Shown here in pieces: positions 8,881 through 18,318 of a stretch of DNA of 64,000 bases. Position 1 is the stretch's first letter. Each line of letters begins with the position of its first letter. This DNA comes from CAZXDL01 sp964639505 (lineage in GTDB: Bacteria; Patescibacteriota; Saccharimonadia; Saccharimonadales; UBA4665), in NCBI GenBank assembly GCA_964639505.1, contig CAZXDL010000001.1, positions 106,847 through 170,846 of the forward strand. Reading direction: 5' to 3'. The translations under genes were made by a program, and so were the position numbers. A model generated the notes under the pieces. The model was given only the letters and a program-made list of their open reading frames with translations, searched no databases and was not told the origin of the DNA.

Positions 8881-10856
8881 GCTTTCGACCTACTTAGCTT
8901 TTCTATATTATTTATTTCTGCTACTGAAAGCGTGTACTCCGTGTCATCGTCTAAAGTTCTGACTATTATCAGTGAAATTATCCCGAGCGCGCCGATTACC
9001 CCAAGCCAAACAATATGCCAAATAAGTCCAAATCCCGTTATAAATGCTGCGGCGGCAATTAATATGCCCACGGGGGTATTTTTTGGAATAACAATCGGTT
9101 TAATGGTTGTGGGCTTAGTTGATTTGGATTGTTTTTGCGCCCACCAGGCGTCTCTCTCAGTAACTTCCGGCAGAGTTGCAAAATTATAAAGCGGAGCAGG
9201 TGAAGTTGTAGACCATTCGAGTGTACGTCCATCCCACGGATCGCCTGTCAGATCAAGATTTTGCTTGCGGTGTTTGATACTGACAACGAACTGTAGCACT
9301 TGAAAGCCAACCCCCGTTAAAATGACCGCGACACCCACAGCCGAAACTATAAACAGACCTTGCCAACCGAGCGAAGCATCATAATGATCCAACCGCCTCG
9401 TAGCCCCCATCATGCCAAGTATATAGAGTGGAATAAACGCTAGTAAAAAGCCAACAAACCAACACCAAAACGCGTATCGGCCAAGCCGTTCATTAAGTGT
9501 AAATCCAAAAACTTTAGGAAACCAGTATGTTATAGCTGCCATATACCCGAAGACTACGCCACCGATGACCATGGTGTGGAAATGGGCAACTAGAAACAGG
9601 CTGTTATGCACTTGGAAATCTATGGCAGGGACAGCCATCAATACACCAGCCACGCCACCGATCGTGAAAGTAACTATAAAACCCAGGAACCACAGCATGG
9701 GCGTAGCAATTCGTATTCTGCCTCGATACATTGTAAACAACCAGTTAAATATCTTTACACCGGTCGGCACCGCGATAATCATTGTCATGACTCCAAAAAA
9801 AGCATTTACGTTCGGCCCAGCGCCCATCGTAAAGAAGTGATGTAGCCAAACTAAGTACGAAAGCACGGTTATCGCGCCAATTGCCCAGACCATGGATGTA
9901 TAACCAAACAGCCGTTTGCGCGAAAAAGTTGACACGATTTCAGAAAACGCCCCGAAAGCGGGCAAAATTAGTATGTAAACCTCTGGGTGACCCCATGCCC
10001 AAATTAAATTGACATACATCATCGGATTGCCGCCGGCCTCTGCAGTAAAGAAGTGCATTCCCATCAGCCTATCTAGTGAAAGCATGGCCAGAGTAGCGGT
10101 AAGTACGGGAAAGGCAAATACTACCAGTAGCATGCTGCCAACAACGCTCCAGCAAAACATCGGCATTTTCATCAAGCTCATGCCGGGTCGCCGCATCTTT
10201 AATATCGTAACTAAAAAGTTAACTCCAGAAAGCAGGCTGCCAATACCTGCAATCTGCAAACTCCATATCCAATAATCTATGCCGACACCTGGGCTATATT
10301 TCAATTCGGATAAAGGGGGATAAGCCAACCATCCCGCAGCCGAAAACTCACCGATCGCCAATGAAACATTTACGAGCGCCATACCGGCTGCAAATAGCCA
10401 AAAGCTAGTTGCATTAAGAAAAGGAAATGCCACGTCTCTTGCACCAATTTGCAAAGGCACAATGAGATTTATAAGGCCAAACATTAAACCCATTGCTACA
10501 AAAAAGATCATAACTGTACCGTGAGCCGAAAAAATCTGCTGGAAGTGGTCTGATGTCAAAAAACCATGCGCGTTACCGACAGAGGTTGCTTGTTGAGCAC
10601 GCATCATTGCTGCGTCAGTTAGCCCTTTAACCAGCATTAGCACAGCTACAAGAATGTACATCACGCCTATTTTTTTAGGGTCTACAGTAGTCAGCCATTC
10701 ACGCCAGAGCCATTTCCAGCGTTTTGTATACGTCAGCAGGGCAACAACAGCCAAAGTTGCTATAGTCATGCCAACCACCCCGCCCATCGCGACTTTATCG
10801 TGCTGAAACGCCTCGAGGTTGAGCCTGCCGAGCAAATTGCCAAATAATATGCTCAC
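8877..10856 (-). CDS. cyoB: Cytochrome bo3 quinol oxidase subunit I (A-type haem-copper oxidase)
   Basis: This 659-residue catalytic subunit carries the low-spin haem and the haem-CuB centre. Ligand motifs are present: FSAHGTVMIFF, WGHPEVYILILPAFG (His-Tyr pair plus D-channel Glu), WLHHFFTMG for CuB and VAHFHTMVIGG for the haems. GARDVAFPFLN gives the D-channel Asp, and PTGVKIF the K-channel Lys. By eye against E. coli CyoB, quinone-site residues D75, H98 and Q101 are kept (D81, H104, Q107 here), while R71 is replaced by K77. It reduces O2 to water and pumps protons. GTGA overlap with cyoA. Confidence 0.97.
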   Translation of the reverse strand: MSILFGNLLGRLNLEAFQHDKVAMGGVVGMTIATLAVVALLTYTKRWKWLWREWLTTVDPKKIGVMYILVAVLMLVKGLTDAAMMRAQQATSVGNAHGFLTSDHFQQIFSAHGTVMIFFVAMGLMFGLINLIVPLQIGARDVAFPFLNATSFWLFAAGMALVNVSLAIGEFSAAGWLAYPPLSELKYSPGVGIDYWIWSLQIAGIGSLLSGVNFLVTILKMRRPGMSLMKMPMFCWSVVGSMLLVVFAFPVLTATLAMLSLDRLMGMHFFTAEAGGNPMMYVNLIWAWGHPEVYILILPAFGAFSEIVSTFSRKRLFGYTSMVWAIGAITVLSYLVWLHHFFTMGAGPNVNAFFGVMTMIIAVPTGVKIFNWLFTMYRGRIRIATPMLWFLGFIVTFTIGGVAGVLMAVPAIDFQVHNSLFLVAHFHTMVIGGVVFGYMAAITYWFPKVFGFTLNERLGRYAFWCWFVGFLLAFIPLYILGMMGATRRLDHYDASLGWQGLFIVSAVGVAVILTGVGFQVLQFVVSIKHRKQNLDLTGDPWDGRTLEWSTTSPAPLYNFATLPEVTERDAWWAQKQSKSTKPTTIKPIVIPKNTPVGILIAAAAFITGFGLIWHIVWLGVIGALGIISLIIVRTLDDDTEYTLSVAEINNIEKLSRSKA

Positions 10857-11746
10857 TGTGCACTCTTTTCGGTTTTTGATGTAATGGTAGTGGGCGTCAT
10901 GTATTTCATTATGACTGAATCATACAGGTGCGGGTCAACATATGAAAACGTGGCTGGTGAATTATTTTCGCTTGGCAATGAAAGGATTTTATATTGGTTG
11001 AGGGTAAGACTATTATCTGACTGCTTTACTCTATTTACCCAGCTATCAAAGTCTAGACGAGTGGTTGATTTGGCTTCAAAATTCATACCAGCAAAGCCTC
11101 GGCCACTGATATTTGCAGACGAGCCACGATAGGTACCGGTGCTATCAGCCATAAGATTAAGCTGAGTTGACATACCTGTCATTGCGTATATTTGTCCGCC
11201 TAATCTTGGAATCCAAAATGAATTCATTGGCGCATCGGCTGTTATTTCAAATTTGATTGGCGTGCGCTCCGGAAACTGAACATAATTAAGGCTGGCGATC
11301 TGTTGATCGGGGTATATAAATAGCCACTTCCAATCGAGGGCCACAACTTGTATGGTTAATGAGTTGGTGGAGGAATTGATCGGCTTGAATGGGTCAAGAT
11401 CGTGTGAAGTCTTCCAGGTTATGCCTGCTAATATTAGTATCATGATCAGTGGTACTGTCCACCAAATCGTCTCGGCCAAAACGCTGTGGTCCCAATCAGG
11501 CTGGTATTTAGCCTTTTTATTGCCCTCACGGTATTTCCAGACGAAGTAAAAAGTCATAAAAAATACCGGCACTATGATCAGCACACTCATTAGAGTTGTT
11601 AGTATTATCAGATTTCTTTGCTTATCAGCGATTTCGCCCCTAGGGCTTAATATTGCCATAGAATCAATGTTGGCTATAAACAGATACAGCAAAGCAGCAC
11701 ATATGAATGTTAAAAGAGCTAGTAGGATATTGCTTTTTTTGCTCAT
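10853..11746 (-). CDS. cyoA: Cytochrome bo3 quinol oxidase subunit II (no CuA site)
   Basis: This 297-residue protein has an N-terminal hydrophobic segment, a second membrane helix (about residues 45-68) and a periplasmic cupredoxin-like domain (VVALDWKWLFIYPDQQIASLN, FWIPRLGGQIYAMTGM). Where cytochrome c oxidases have the CuA ligands C-x3-C-x3-H, this protein reads SSANISGRGFAGM. The lack of cysteines marks a quinol oxidase. No lipobox Cys is visible, unlike enterobacterial CyoA. It is the first gene of a five-gene unit in which every junction is a 4-nt overlap. Confidence 0.94.
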   Translation of the reverse strand: MSKKSNILLALLTFICAALLYLFIANIDSMAILSPRGEIADKQRNLIILTTLMSVLIIVPVFFMTFYFVWKYREGNKKAKYQPDWDHSVLAETIWWTVPLIMILILAGITWKTSHDLDPFKPINSSTNSLTIQVVALDWKWLFIYPDQQIASLNYVQFPERTPIKFEITADAPMNSFWIPRLGGQIYAMTGMSTQLNLMADSTGTYRGSSANISGRGFAGMNFEAKSTTRLDFDSWVNRVKQSDNSLTLNQYKILSLPSENNSPATFSYVDPHLYDSVIMKYMTPTTITSKTEKSAQ

Positions 11747-11825
11747 ATATCGCTCACGATAATCACAACCATCTTAACTACACTATAGCAGTTATAAGAC
11801 TAACAGATGGAATATTTATTTGAGT

Positions 11826-12023
11826 CTAGTGTTCGTAAATAAGATTGGACTCGAGCCGGTCAAGTCGGTCTTCGATGCGGTCGAACCTCAAATTTACAAC
11901 TTCAAAATCAGCGCCGATATACTGCCGCATTTCGGATAACTCTTGGCTGATCTCGCGTATTGCGCTTAAAAGTGAAGTGAATGGCTGATTAAAGTCGTCG
12001 TTTGGAGTTGATATAGCTTGCAT
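11826..12023 (-). CDS. Small hypothetical protein with C-terminal amphipathic helix
   Basis: This 65-residue protein (MQAISTPNDDFNQP...) has a heptad-like tail, VNLRFDRIEDRLDRLESNL, suggesting a short coiled coil. The upstream ATG at 12056 is less likely because TATAAT lies 9 nt before the ATG at 12023 on the coding strand. No function is recognised. It stands alone between cyoA and the FAD-linked oxidase, both also on the minus strand. Confidence 0.6.
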   Translation of the reverse strand: MQAISTPNDDFNQPFTSLLSAIREISQELSEMRQYIGADFEVVNLRFDRIEDRLDRLESNLIYEH

Positions 12024-12101
12024 GGTGTTAAAATTATAGGCGCAGTAAATTAACAAAGCTAAATATTTTTAATGAATTTAATATTTATTTAATGTTTGAG
12101 C

Positions 12102-13766
12102 CTAGAAATGTTGACGGATATGCCCGAACGAATACTCCCAATCGGCGTCAGACTTTTTATGTGGATTAAAAATATTTTTAGGGTCCATTATTTGTTTGGT
12201 TTGCTTAAATAGTTTACACATTTCCTCGCCGTACATTTTTTCGAGCCATGGACCTCGCACAAGCCCATCGTTGTGTTCGCCTGAGAGTGACCCCCCGTAT
12301 TTCAAAACTAGGTTGTTTACTGCCTTCATAGCAGGCAGAATTTTTTTGCGGTCGTCTGGATCTTCTAACTTCATCAGCGGAATAACGTGGAAGTTTCCAT
12401 CACCCATATGGCCCGCAATGGTCGCGAACAACTTGTATTTCTTTATGATTTGGCGCAAACGTGGCAAGAAATCAGTTAAGTACTCTGGTGGCACAACAAA
12501 ATCATCAATAAAAGGAGCTGTGTGCTTGTCTTTAACCTTGCTCCTAAGTAGTTGAAAACTGTAGCGGCGCATGATCCAAAACTTTTCGGACTTTGCCTCA
12601 GTGGGCGTTTCTTCAAAACCGTTTATTTCATATCGCGCCCGATGCTTACTAAGCTCTGTGTGTAGATTTCTTACTTTATGTCGAACTTCTTCTTCGGATT
12701 CACCATTAAATTCGACCATCAGTACTAATTTAGGCATTCCGCGTAGGAGTTGTATTCCGTCAGGAATTAAAGTTATCAAGAGGTGTAAAAATCGTTTCCA
12801 TCCCAAAAGCTTTAAAAAACTTGGCATGAATCGAATTGAAAGCCTGAGCGTAGCATCGTCAAATGATTCAAATGTCGCGGGCTTTGATTCAAGGACTTTA
12901 GGAATCACCTCGCCAAGATCATCAATGTCTTTCATAAATAACACCAGTAAGCCGGAGTGTGCCTTTTTGGGAACTAATCTAAAGTGAATATCCGTCACGA
13001 GCCCAAGCGTTCCTTGACCGCCAACAATTAACTTTGTCAGGTCAAAAACACCGCTGTCTCGGTCCCAAACATCCCATAAATTATAGCCAGTTGAGTTTTT
13101 ACTCACGTGTGGCTTGGCGGCTTTGATTTTGTCATAATTTGCTTCAATAAGCTTATATAATTTGCGGTAAACTTCGCCCTCGAAATCCTTCTGTTTCATT
13201 TTTTTAACCAGCTCAGCCTCTTTTATTGGCTTTACTGTCCGCTTAACACCGTCAGCAAATACGAAGTCAAGCTCGGTAACAAAATCTTCTGTTTTACCAA
13301 ATTCTAATGACTTCTCTCCGCCGGCGTTATTGTTGACCATACCGCCCACACTAGCCAGCTCCCGAGACGCCGGATAGGTGGGCATAAGTGCATTATGCTT
13401 GAGAGTGTGGGGCTCAAAATCTCTGTAGTAAACACCCGGTTGGACTTGTGCGCTATTTGATGTAACTTTTTCAATTTTATTAAAGTACTTCAAGAAATCC
13501 ACGATTATTGAATCATTGATCGCTCCACCAGACATACAAGTACCAGCTGATCTCGCAGTCAGGCTCAGTGCTGGATTAGCTTTTTTGGCGGCGTCGACGA
13601 TCTTAACAAGCTTTTCGACATCTTTTGCGTCTTTGGGTGCAACTACTAGCTGAGGCCTGAGCTCAAACATCGAAGCATCATGACTGTATAAATCCAGAGT
13701 CGTGGGATCATCTTTTAAATCACCAGCAAAACCGGCCTTCTGCAAATGAGTTTTTATATTATCCAT
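12102..13766 (-). CDS. FAD-linked oxidase of the glycolate/D-lactate dehydrogenase (GlcD/Dld) type
   Basis: The product is about 554 residues. An N-terminal PCMH-type FAD-binding domain (about 30-215) has TARSAGTCMSGGAI, PGVYYRDFEP and ASVGGMVNNNAGGEKS. A C-terminal FAD-oxidase domain has GHMGDGNFHVIPL and SGEHNDGLVRGPWL, regions that hold the substrate-binding His residues of this family. It probably oxidises a 2-hydroxyacid such as D-lactate or glycolate; the acceptor may be quinone through the neighbouring chain. No FeS domain is present. The start is the ATG at 13766, directly after an in-frame TTG. Divergent from NDH-2. Confidence 0.88.
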   Translation of the reverse strand: MDNIKTHLQKAGFAGDLKDDPTTLDLYSHDASMFELRPQLVVAPKDAKDVEKLVKIVDAAKKANPALSLTARSAGTCMSGGAINDSIIVDFLKYFNKIEKVTSNSAQVQPGVYYRDFEPHTLKHNALMPTYPASRELASVGGMVNNNAGGEKSLEFGKTEDFVTELDFVFADGVKRTVKPIKEAELVKKMKQKDFEGEVYRKLYKLIEANYDKIKAAKPHVSKNSTGYNLWDVWDRDSGVFDLTKLIVGGQGTLGLVTDIHFRLVPKKAHSGLLVLFMKDIDDLGEVIPKVLESKPATFESFDDATLRLSIRFMPSFLKLLGWKRFLHLLITLIPDGIQLLRGMPKLVLMVEFNGESEEEVRHKVRNLHTELSKHRARYEINGFEETPTEAKSEKFWIMRRYSFQLLRSKVKDKHTAPFIDDFVVPPEYLTDFLPRLRQIIKKYKLFATIAGHMGDGNFHVIPLMKLEDPDDRKKILPAMKAVNNLVLKYGGSLSGEHNDGLVRGPWLEKMYGEEMCKLFKQTKQIMDPKNIFNPHKKSDADWEYSFGHIRQHF

Positions 13767-13797
13767 CAAGGTTAAGCTTAGCGGTCAATAACACTTC

Positions 13798-13827
13798 TTG
13801 CAAGATGCTTATCCTTTAGCATAGAAT
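13798..13827 (+). promoter_or_regulatory. Promoter of NDH-2 (TTGCAA-18-TAGAAT)
   Basis: The -35 TTGCAA (13798-13803) and -10 TAGAAT (13822-13827) are separated by 18 nt. The ATG follows the -10 by only 8 nt, so the transcript is predicted to start at or next to the start codon. Confidence 0.6.
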
Positions 13828-13835
13828 ATGTCGTA

Positions 13836-15026
13836 ATGGCAAAATACAAAGTTTTAATTGTCGGAGGCGGTTTTGGAGGCGTAAAAGCAGCCCTTGAACT
13901 GTGCGACGACCCTAGTTTTAAAATCACCTTACTCAGTGATGACACAGATCTTCGCTATTACCCGACGCTGTATCATACGGCAACCGGGGGCAAAAAGGCC
14001 AATTCTAGCATTCCACTAAATAAAATTTTTGAGGGCAAAAAAGTTAGTATCGTTCAAGGAGTTGCTCAATCACTAGACAGAAAAACTAAGCTTGTAAAGA
14101 CCAAAGCGGGCGATGAGTACGAATATGATTATCTAATAATTGGGCTTGGTGTCGTAACAAATTACTTTGGCATATCGGGATTGCCTGAATATTCATATAG
14201 TATTAAAACTCAATCAGAGGTCGAGCGATTCAAAAAACACCTCCACCAACAGCTTTTAGATGAGAGAAAACCCGACTTACACTACGTAATAGTTGGTGCC
14301 GGCCCTACAGGCATTGAACTGGCTGGCGCTCTGCCTAAGTACCTGCAGTACATTATGAAAAACCACGACATAAAATCACAAAGGATTCATATCGATCTCA
14401 TCGAGGCTCTGCCACGATTATTACCACGCCTGCCCAAACATACCTCCCGATTAGTTGCTAAGCACTTAAAAAAGCTAGGCATTCGCCTATATCTTGGTAA
14501 AGCAGTTCAAGGGCAAACGGCAGACGAATTGACGGTTAGCGGCAAGCCGATTCGCAGCCATACCGTAGTTTGGACAGCTGGCGTCACAAATCATCCGTTC
14601 TTCAAAGAAAACGATTTCGTAATTACTAAAAGAGGCAAAGTCTCGGTCGACGCATATTTGCAAGCCGAGGAAAACATTTTTGTAATTGGAGATAATTCAA
14701 ATACACCATATAGCGGCTTAGCTCAAACAGCTCTTCACGATGGCGTTTTTGTTGCAAAAAACTTAAAGAGGTTTTCAAAAAACAAGCAGTTCAAAAGCTA
14801 TTTAGCTAAGGAGCCAATTACTGTCATACCGGCTGGGCCGTACTGGGCCGCAGTTATATGGGGCAAGGTTAAGCTCCACGGCCGTCCAGGCTGGCTTTTA
14901 CGTCAAGCAAGCGAAGTTGTTGGCTTCCACGATCTTCAACCGTGGCCAAAGGCCGCTATGCAATTTATGACTCAGTTTGAAGCCGAGGATAACTGCGAGG
15001 TTTGCGCCAAAGCAACAGCCAGCTAG
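13836..15026 (+). CDS. ndh: Type II NADH:quinone oxidoreductase (NDH-2)
   Basis: This 396-residue flavoprotein has an N-terminal FAD Rossmann motif (GGGFGGVKAAL), a second dinucleotide motif for NAD(P)H (VGAGPTGIELAG, about residue 152), and the FAD-contact region VIGDNSNTPYSGLAQTALHDG. It lacks redox-active disulfide cysteines, as expected for NDH-2. The C-terminal part probably forms the amphipathic membrane anchor. It passes electrons from NADH to quinone without pumping and supplies the bo3 oxidase encoded nearby. No complex I genes are in the window. Confidence 0.88.
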   Translation: MAKYKVLIVGGGFGGVKAALELCDDPSFKITLLSDDTDLRYYPTLYHTATGGKKANSSIPLNKIFEGKKVSIVQGVAQSLDRKTKLVKTKAGDEYEYDYLIIGLGVVTNYFGISGLPEYSYSIKTQSEVERFKKHLHQQLLDERKPDLHYVIVGAGPTGIELAGALPKYLQYIMKNHDIKSQRIHIDLIEALPRLLPRLPKHTSRLVAKHLKKLGIRLYLGKAVQGQTADELTVSGKPIRSHTVVWTAGVTNHPFFKENDFVITKRGKVSVDAYLQAEENIFVIGDNSNTPYSGLAQTALHDGVFVAKNLKRFSKNKQFKSYLAKEPITVIPAGPYWAAVIWGKVKLHGRPGWLLRQASEVVGFHDLQPWPKAAMQFMTQFEAEDNCEVCAKATAS

Positions 15027-15059
15027 TCGCGGTTATAACAAACGATATACAATATATCT

Positions 15060-18000
15060 ATGGAAAAGGGGTTTGCAGCCGCTTATAAGCAGCTTAATTC
15101 TGCACAAAAACAGGCCGTCGATGCAATCGATGGCCCAGTCTTGGTTGTGGCTGGTCCAGGTACCGGTAAAACCCAACTACTTAGTTTACGGGTCGCGAAT
15201 ATCCTTTTAAAAACAGACTCTGACGCCAGCAATATATTGTGCTTAACATTTACCAATAAAGCGGCCGTTAATATGCGCGATCGTTTATATCAACTAATCG
15301 GTCCAGCTTCGAGAAACGTTATTGTTAAAACTTTTCACAGTTTCGCGGCAGACATTATGAATCAGTATCCGGATTATTTCTGGGAGGGCGCCAGACTAAG
15401 TGTCGCTCCAGACGCCGTCCAAGCGGAAATTATTCAAAAAATACTAGCAAGTCTGCCGCTGGCAAACCCACTGTCGAGCACATTTGCAGGCAGCTATACA
15501 GCTCTCACCGATGTTAAGCAGGCCTTAAAGCTTGCCAAAGAAGCAGGCCTAACGCCCGATGAGCTTAAGACTGCAATTGATGAAAACCTGAAATACATTA
15601 ATAGCATCGAGCGAGATTTTATTAATATTGTTCCGCCTACCTTAAGCACAAAAAAATTAGCAGAGCTCGGTGCCAAAATTAATAAACTGCCGGCACAAAA
15701 AACGACTCAAAAGCATATATTGCTTTCACTTGATGTCAGTATTAAAGAAAGTTTGGTCGCAGCAATCTCACAGGATGAAAATACCAATAAAACAAAAGAA
15801 ACAGGCAAATGGAAGCAGCGCTGGATCCAAACGGTTAACGGTAAACGAGGTATGTTTAAAGAACGCGCCCGCAATGAGTGGTGGCTGGCGGTAGCGGATG
15901 TTTATGAATCATACCGTGATCAGCTCCATCAGCGCGGTTTTTACGATTACTCCGACATGATGATAGAAGTTATTGAGCAGGTTCAAAAAGAACCAAACTT
16001 GCGGGCTGACCTACAGGAACGGTTTTTATATGTTTTGATAGACGAATTTCAAGATACCAATGCAGCTCAGCTAAGACTGGCACATTTAGTTGCAGATCAT
16101 TATAGCTCTAATAACCGCCCAAATCTGATGGCTGTAGGTGATGACGACCAGTCAATTTTTGCATTTAACGGTGCTGAATTAAACAATATGATCGGTTTTG
16201 CCCGCAGCTACCCTGACACAAAATTAATCGTACTCAAAGACAATTACCGCTCATCTCAGGCTATACTAGAAGCCGCTTCTTCTATCATCCAATTAGCAGA
16301 AGACAGGCTGGTAAACCGCGAGCCTAATATTACAAAAAATCTAAATTCCCAAAATCCACCTAATCAGATTTCTTTAATCCAGCACAACAGCTACCCAACC
16401 CGGCAACATCAGCAAAGTGCAGTGGCCAAAGAGATTAAGGCACTGTGGGATTCTGGTGAGACCGACATCGCCGTACTCTCTCGCAAGCACGAAGGTCTCG
16501 AACAGCTGGCAGGAATATTACTGCGGCTCAATGTGCCAATAAGGTATGAGCGCCGCAATAACGTCTTAGATAACGAAGGTGTAGCTGAAATTTGTAAAAT
16601 CGCGGCTCTGGCCGTTGAAATATCCAGCGGCGATCGAGCGAAAGTGAATCTCGGAATAGCCGAAATAATCAAGCACCCAATGTGGAAGCTCAGCCCAAAG
16701 ACATTGTGGAAACTGGCGATTGATAACTATAGCAACAACGATTGGCTCGAAAGCCTGTTAAACCATGAAGATCCTGAAATAAGCCAGATTGGCTACTGGC
16801 TTACATGGCTGGGGCGCATTAGCGACGAGCAGCCGTTGGCAATAGTTATGAATTATATTATTGGAATGGAAGAGGGCGAATATATGCTAAGCCCGTTCAG
16901 AGAATATTATCTAGAATTTAGGCCGCTCAGCATAACCTACCTCGATACTCTGTCTGCAATAAGTATCTTACGGGGCCTAGCCAATGAGTTTAGTGACAGT
17001 CAAGCAACATTGACGGACTTTGTACGATTTATAGATCTAAACCGTAGCACCGGTAGCGTAATTGCCGATGAATCATGGTTTGTAAGCGGCGAAAAGGCTG
17101 TGCAACTGATTACAATTCATAAGGCAAAAGGGCTGGAATTTGAGCATGTCTATGTAGTAGACGCGATTGAGTCATCGTGGCAGCCGAGCGTCAGAGGCAG
17201 GGCATCGCCGGCCAACCTTCGGCTTCAACCTTATGGCGAAAAATATGATGATTATATAAGACTACTGTACGTTGCTCTAACTCGAGCAAAGCGTAATTTT
17301 ACCGCAACAAGCTACTTTACAGACGATAAGGGAACTGAGATTCTGGCAACGCCGCTCTTGGCTGGACTTACGCCTAATAAAATTGTATCCGCTGATGATG
17401 ATGCGATTAACATTTTAGAAGACGACTTGCGCTGGCCCCGCCTTGAAACCAAAGATGAGCGAGCATTGTTGTCAGAACGACTCGCCACTTATTCACTCAG
17501 TGAAACGGCCCTAACTAACTTTCTAAATGTTGCCGAGGCTGGTCCGAACAGCTTTTTGGAGCGTCATTTATTACGAATTCCTAAGCCACGTTCTTCGCAG
17601 GGCAGCTACGGTTCTGCAATACACGCCGCACTTGAGACTGCACAGCGACTTGTGAATACAGCTAAACTTGATGTTGGCACCGTTTTAGATCGCTTTGATG
17701 CAGCTTTGTCCGATGAGCACATGAACTCAATTGAATTCGAAAAGTATAAGACCCGAGGACATGATTTATTCAAACACCTGTTTAATGATGAAAGGCTGGT
17801 AATTACAAAAGGTGGATTAAGTGAACAGCATATTAGGGATATCATAATCGGAACAGCCAATATTAACGGTAAGTTAGATCGTATAGATATAGCTGATGGG
17901 AACCTTATTATAAGCGACTATAAAACAGGGAAACCGTTAAGCAATTTTGAAACAAAAGACCAAACTAAACAGGTTAAGGCATGGCGTCATAAAAATCAGC

Positions 18001-18272
18001 TGCTATTTTACACGCTCTTGGCAAAGCATAGTGGCAGGTTTAAAAAAACCTCGCGCCTGCAAGCTCAGATGATATATCTTGAAGCTGAAAAAAACACCGA
18101 ACTATACCTAAGGCACAGACCTGAAATCGCAGATTTAAAAAGACTGGAGAAGCTCATTGAGGCTGTCTGGAAACACATTATGGATCTGGATTTCCCCGAC
18201 ATCAGCAAATACACAAAAGATATTTCGGGTATTAAGAATTTTGAAAATGATTTAATTGACGGCAAAATTTAA
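15060..18272 (+). CDS. UvrD/AddA-like superfamily 1 helicase fused to a PD-(D/E)XK nuclease domain
   Basis: This 1070-residue protein has a helicase core with Q-motif region LNSAQKQAVDAIDGP, Walker A GPGTGKTQ (about 32-39), motif Ia TFTNKAAVNMRDR, motif II LIDEFQDTN, motif III VGDDDQSIFAF, motif V TIHKAKGLEFEHVYV and motif VI LLYVALTRAKRNF. The C-terminus (about 830-1070) has a RecB-family nuclease pattern: GSAIHAALE, GKLDRID and LIISDYKTGKP. This layout fits AddA/RecB-type or bacterial Cas4-like repair nucleases that resect double-strand breaks. TACAAT sits 6 nt before the ATG. Confidence 0.93.
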   Translation: MEKGFAAAYKQLNSAQKQAVDAIDGPVLVVAGPGTGKTQLLSLRVANILLKTDSDASNILCLTFTNKAAVNMRDRLYQLIGPASRNVIVKTFHSFAADIMNQYPDYFWEGARLSVAPDAVQAEIIQKILASLPLANPLSSTFAGSYTALTDVKQALKLAKEAGLTPDELKTAIDENLKYINSIERDFINIVPPTLSTKKLAELGAKINKLPAQKTTQKHILLSLDVSIKESLVAAISQDENTNKTKETGKWKQRWIQTVNGKRGMFKERARNEWWLAVADVYESYRDQLHQRGFYDYSDMMIEVIEQVQKEPNLRADLQERFLYVLIDEFQDTNAAQLRLAHLVADHYSSNNRPNLMAVGDDDQSIFAFNGAELNNMIGFARSYPDTKLIVLKDNYRSSQAILEAASSIIQLAEDRLVNREPNITKNLNSQNPPNQISLIQHNSYPTRQHQQSAVAKEIKALWDSGETDIAVLSRKHEGLEQLAGILLRLNVPIRYERRNNVLDNEGVAEICKIAALAVEISSGDRAKVNLGIAEIIKHPMWKLSPKTLWKLAIDNYSNNDWLESLLNHEDPEISQIGYWLTWLGRISDEQPLAIVMNYIIGMEEGEYMLSPFREYYLEFRPLSITYLDTLSAISILRGLANEFSDSQATLTDFVRFIDLNRSTGSVIADESWFVSGEKAVQLITIHKAKGLEFEHVYVVDAIESSWQPSVRGRASPANLRLQPYGEKYDDYIRLLYVALTRAKRNFTATSYFTDDKGTEILATPLLAGLTPNKIVSADDDAINILEDDLRWPRLETKDERALLSERLATYSLSETALTNFLNVAEAGPNSFLERHLLRIPKPRSSQGSYGSAIHAALETAQRLVNTAKLDVGTVLDRFDAALSDEHMNSIEFEKYKTRGHDLFKHLFNDERLVITKGGLSEQHIRDIIIGTANINGKLDRIDIADGNLIISDYKTGKPLSNFETKDQTKQVKAWRHKNQLLFYTLLAKHSGRFKKTSRLQAQMIYLEAEKNTELYLRHRPEIADLKRLEKLIEAVWKHIMDLDFPDISKYTKDISGIKNFENDLIDGKI

Positions 18273-18294
18273 GCCGCTCGGCGGACCGAGCGGC
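18273..18294. terminator. Hairpin terminator between convergent helicase and aquaporin genes
   Basis: A 9-bp stem GCCGCTCGG / CCGAGCGGC with loop CGGA begins just after the helicase stop. Read on the minus strand it is followed by TTAAATTTTG, so it fits best as the aquaporin gene's terminator. It may work in both directions. Confidence 0.8.
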
Positions 18295-18318
18295 ATTGTA
18301 AACCTAAATGTGTTTGTA

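Noticed and set aside
9565..9845. Plus-strand open frames inside cyoB, and similar frames inside other genes
   Set aside because: They lie opposite or within well-supported genes, lack recognisable motifs and have unnatural composition.
10853..11746. Cytochrome c oxidase subunit II
   Set aside because: The CuA cysteines are absent, so it is a quinol oxidase subunit.
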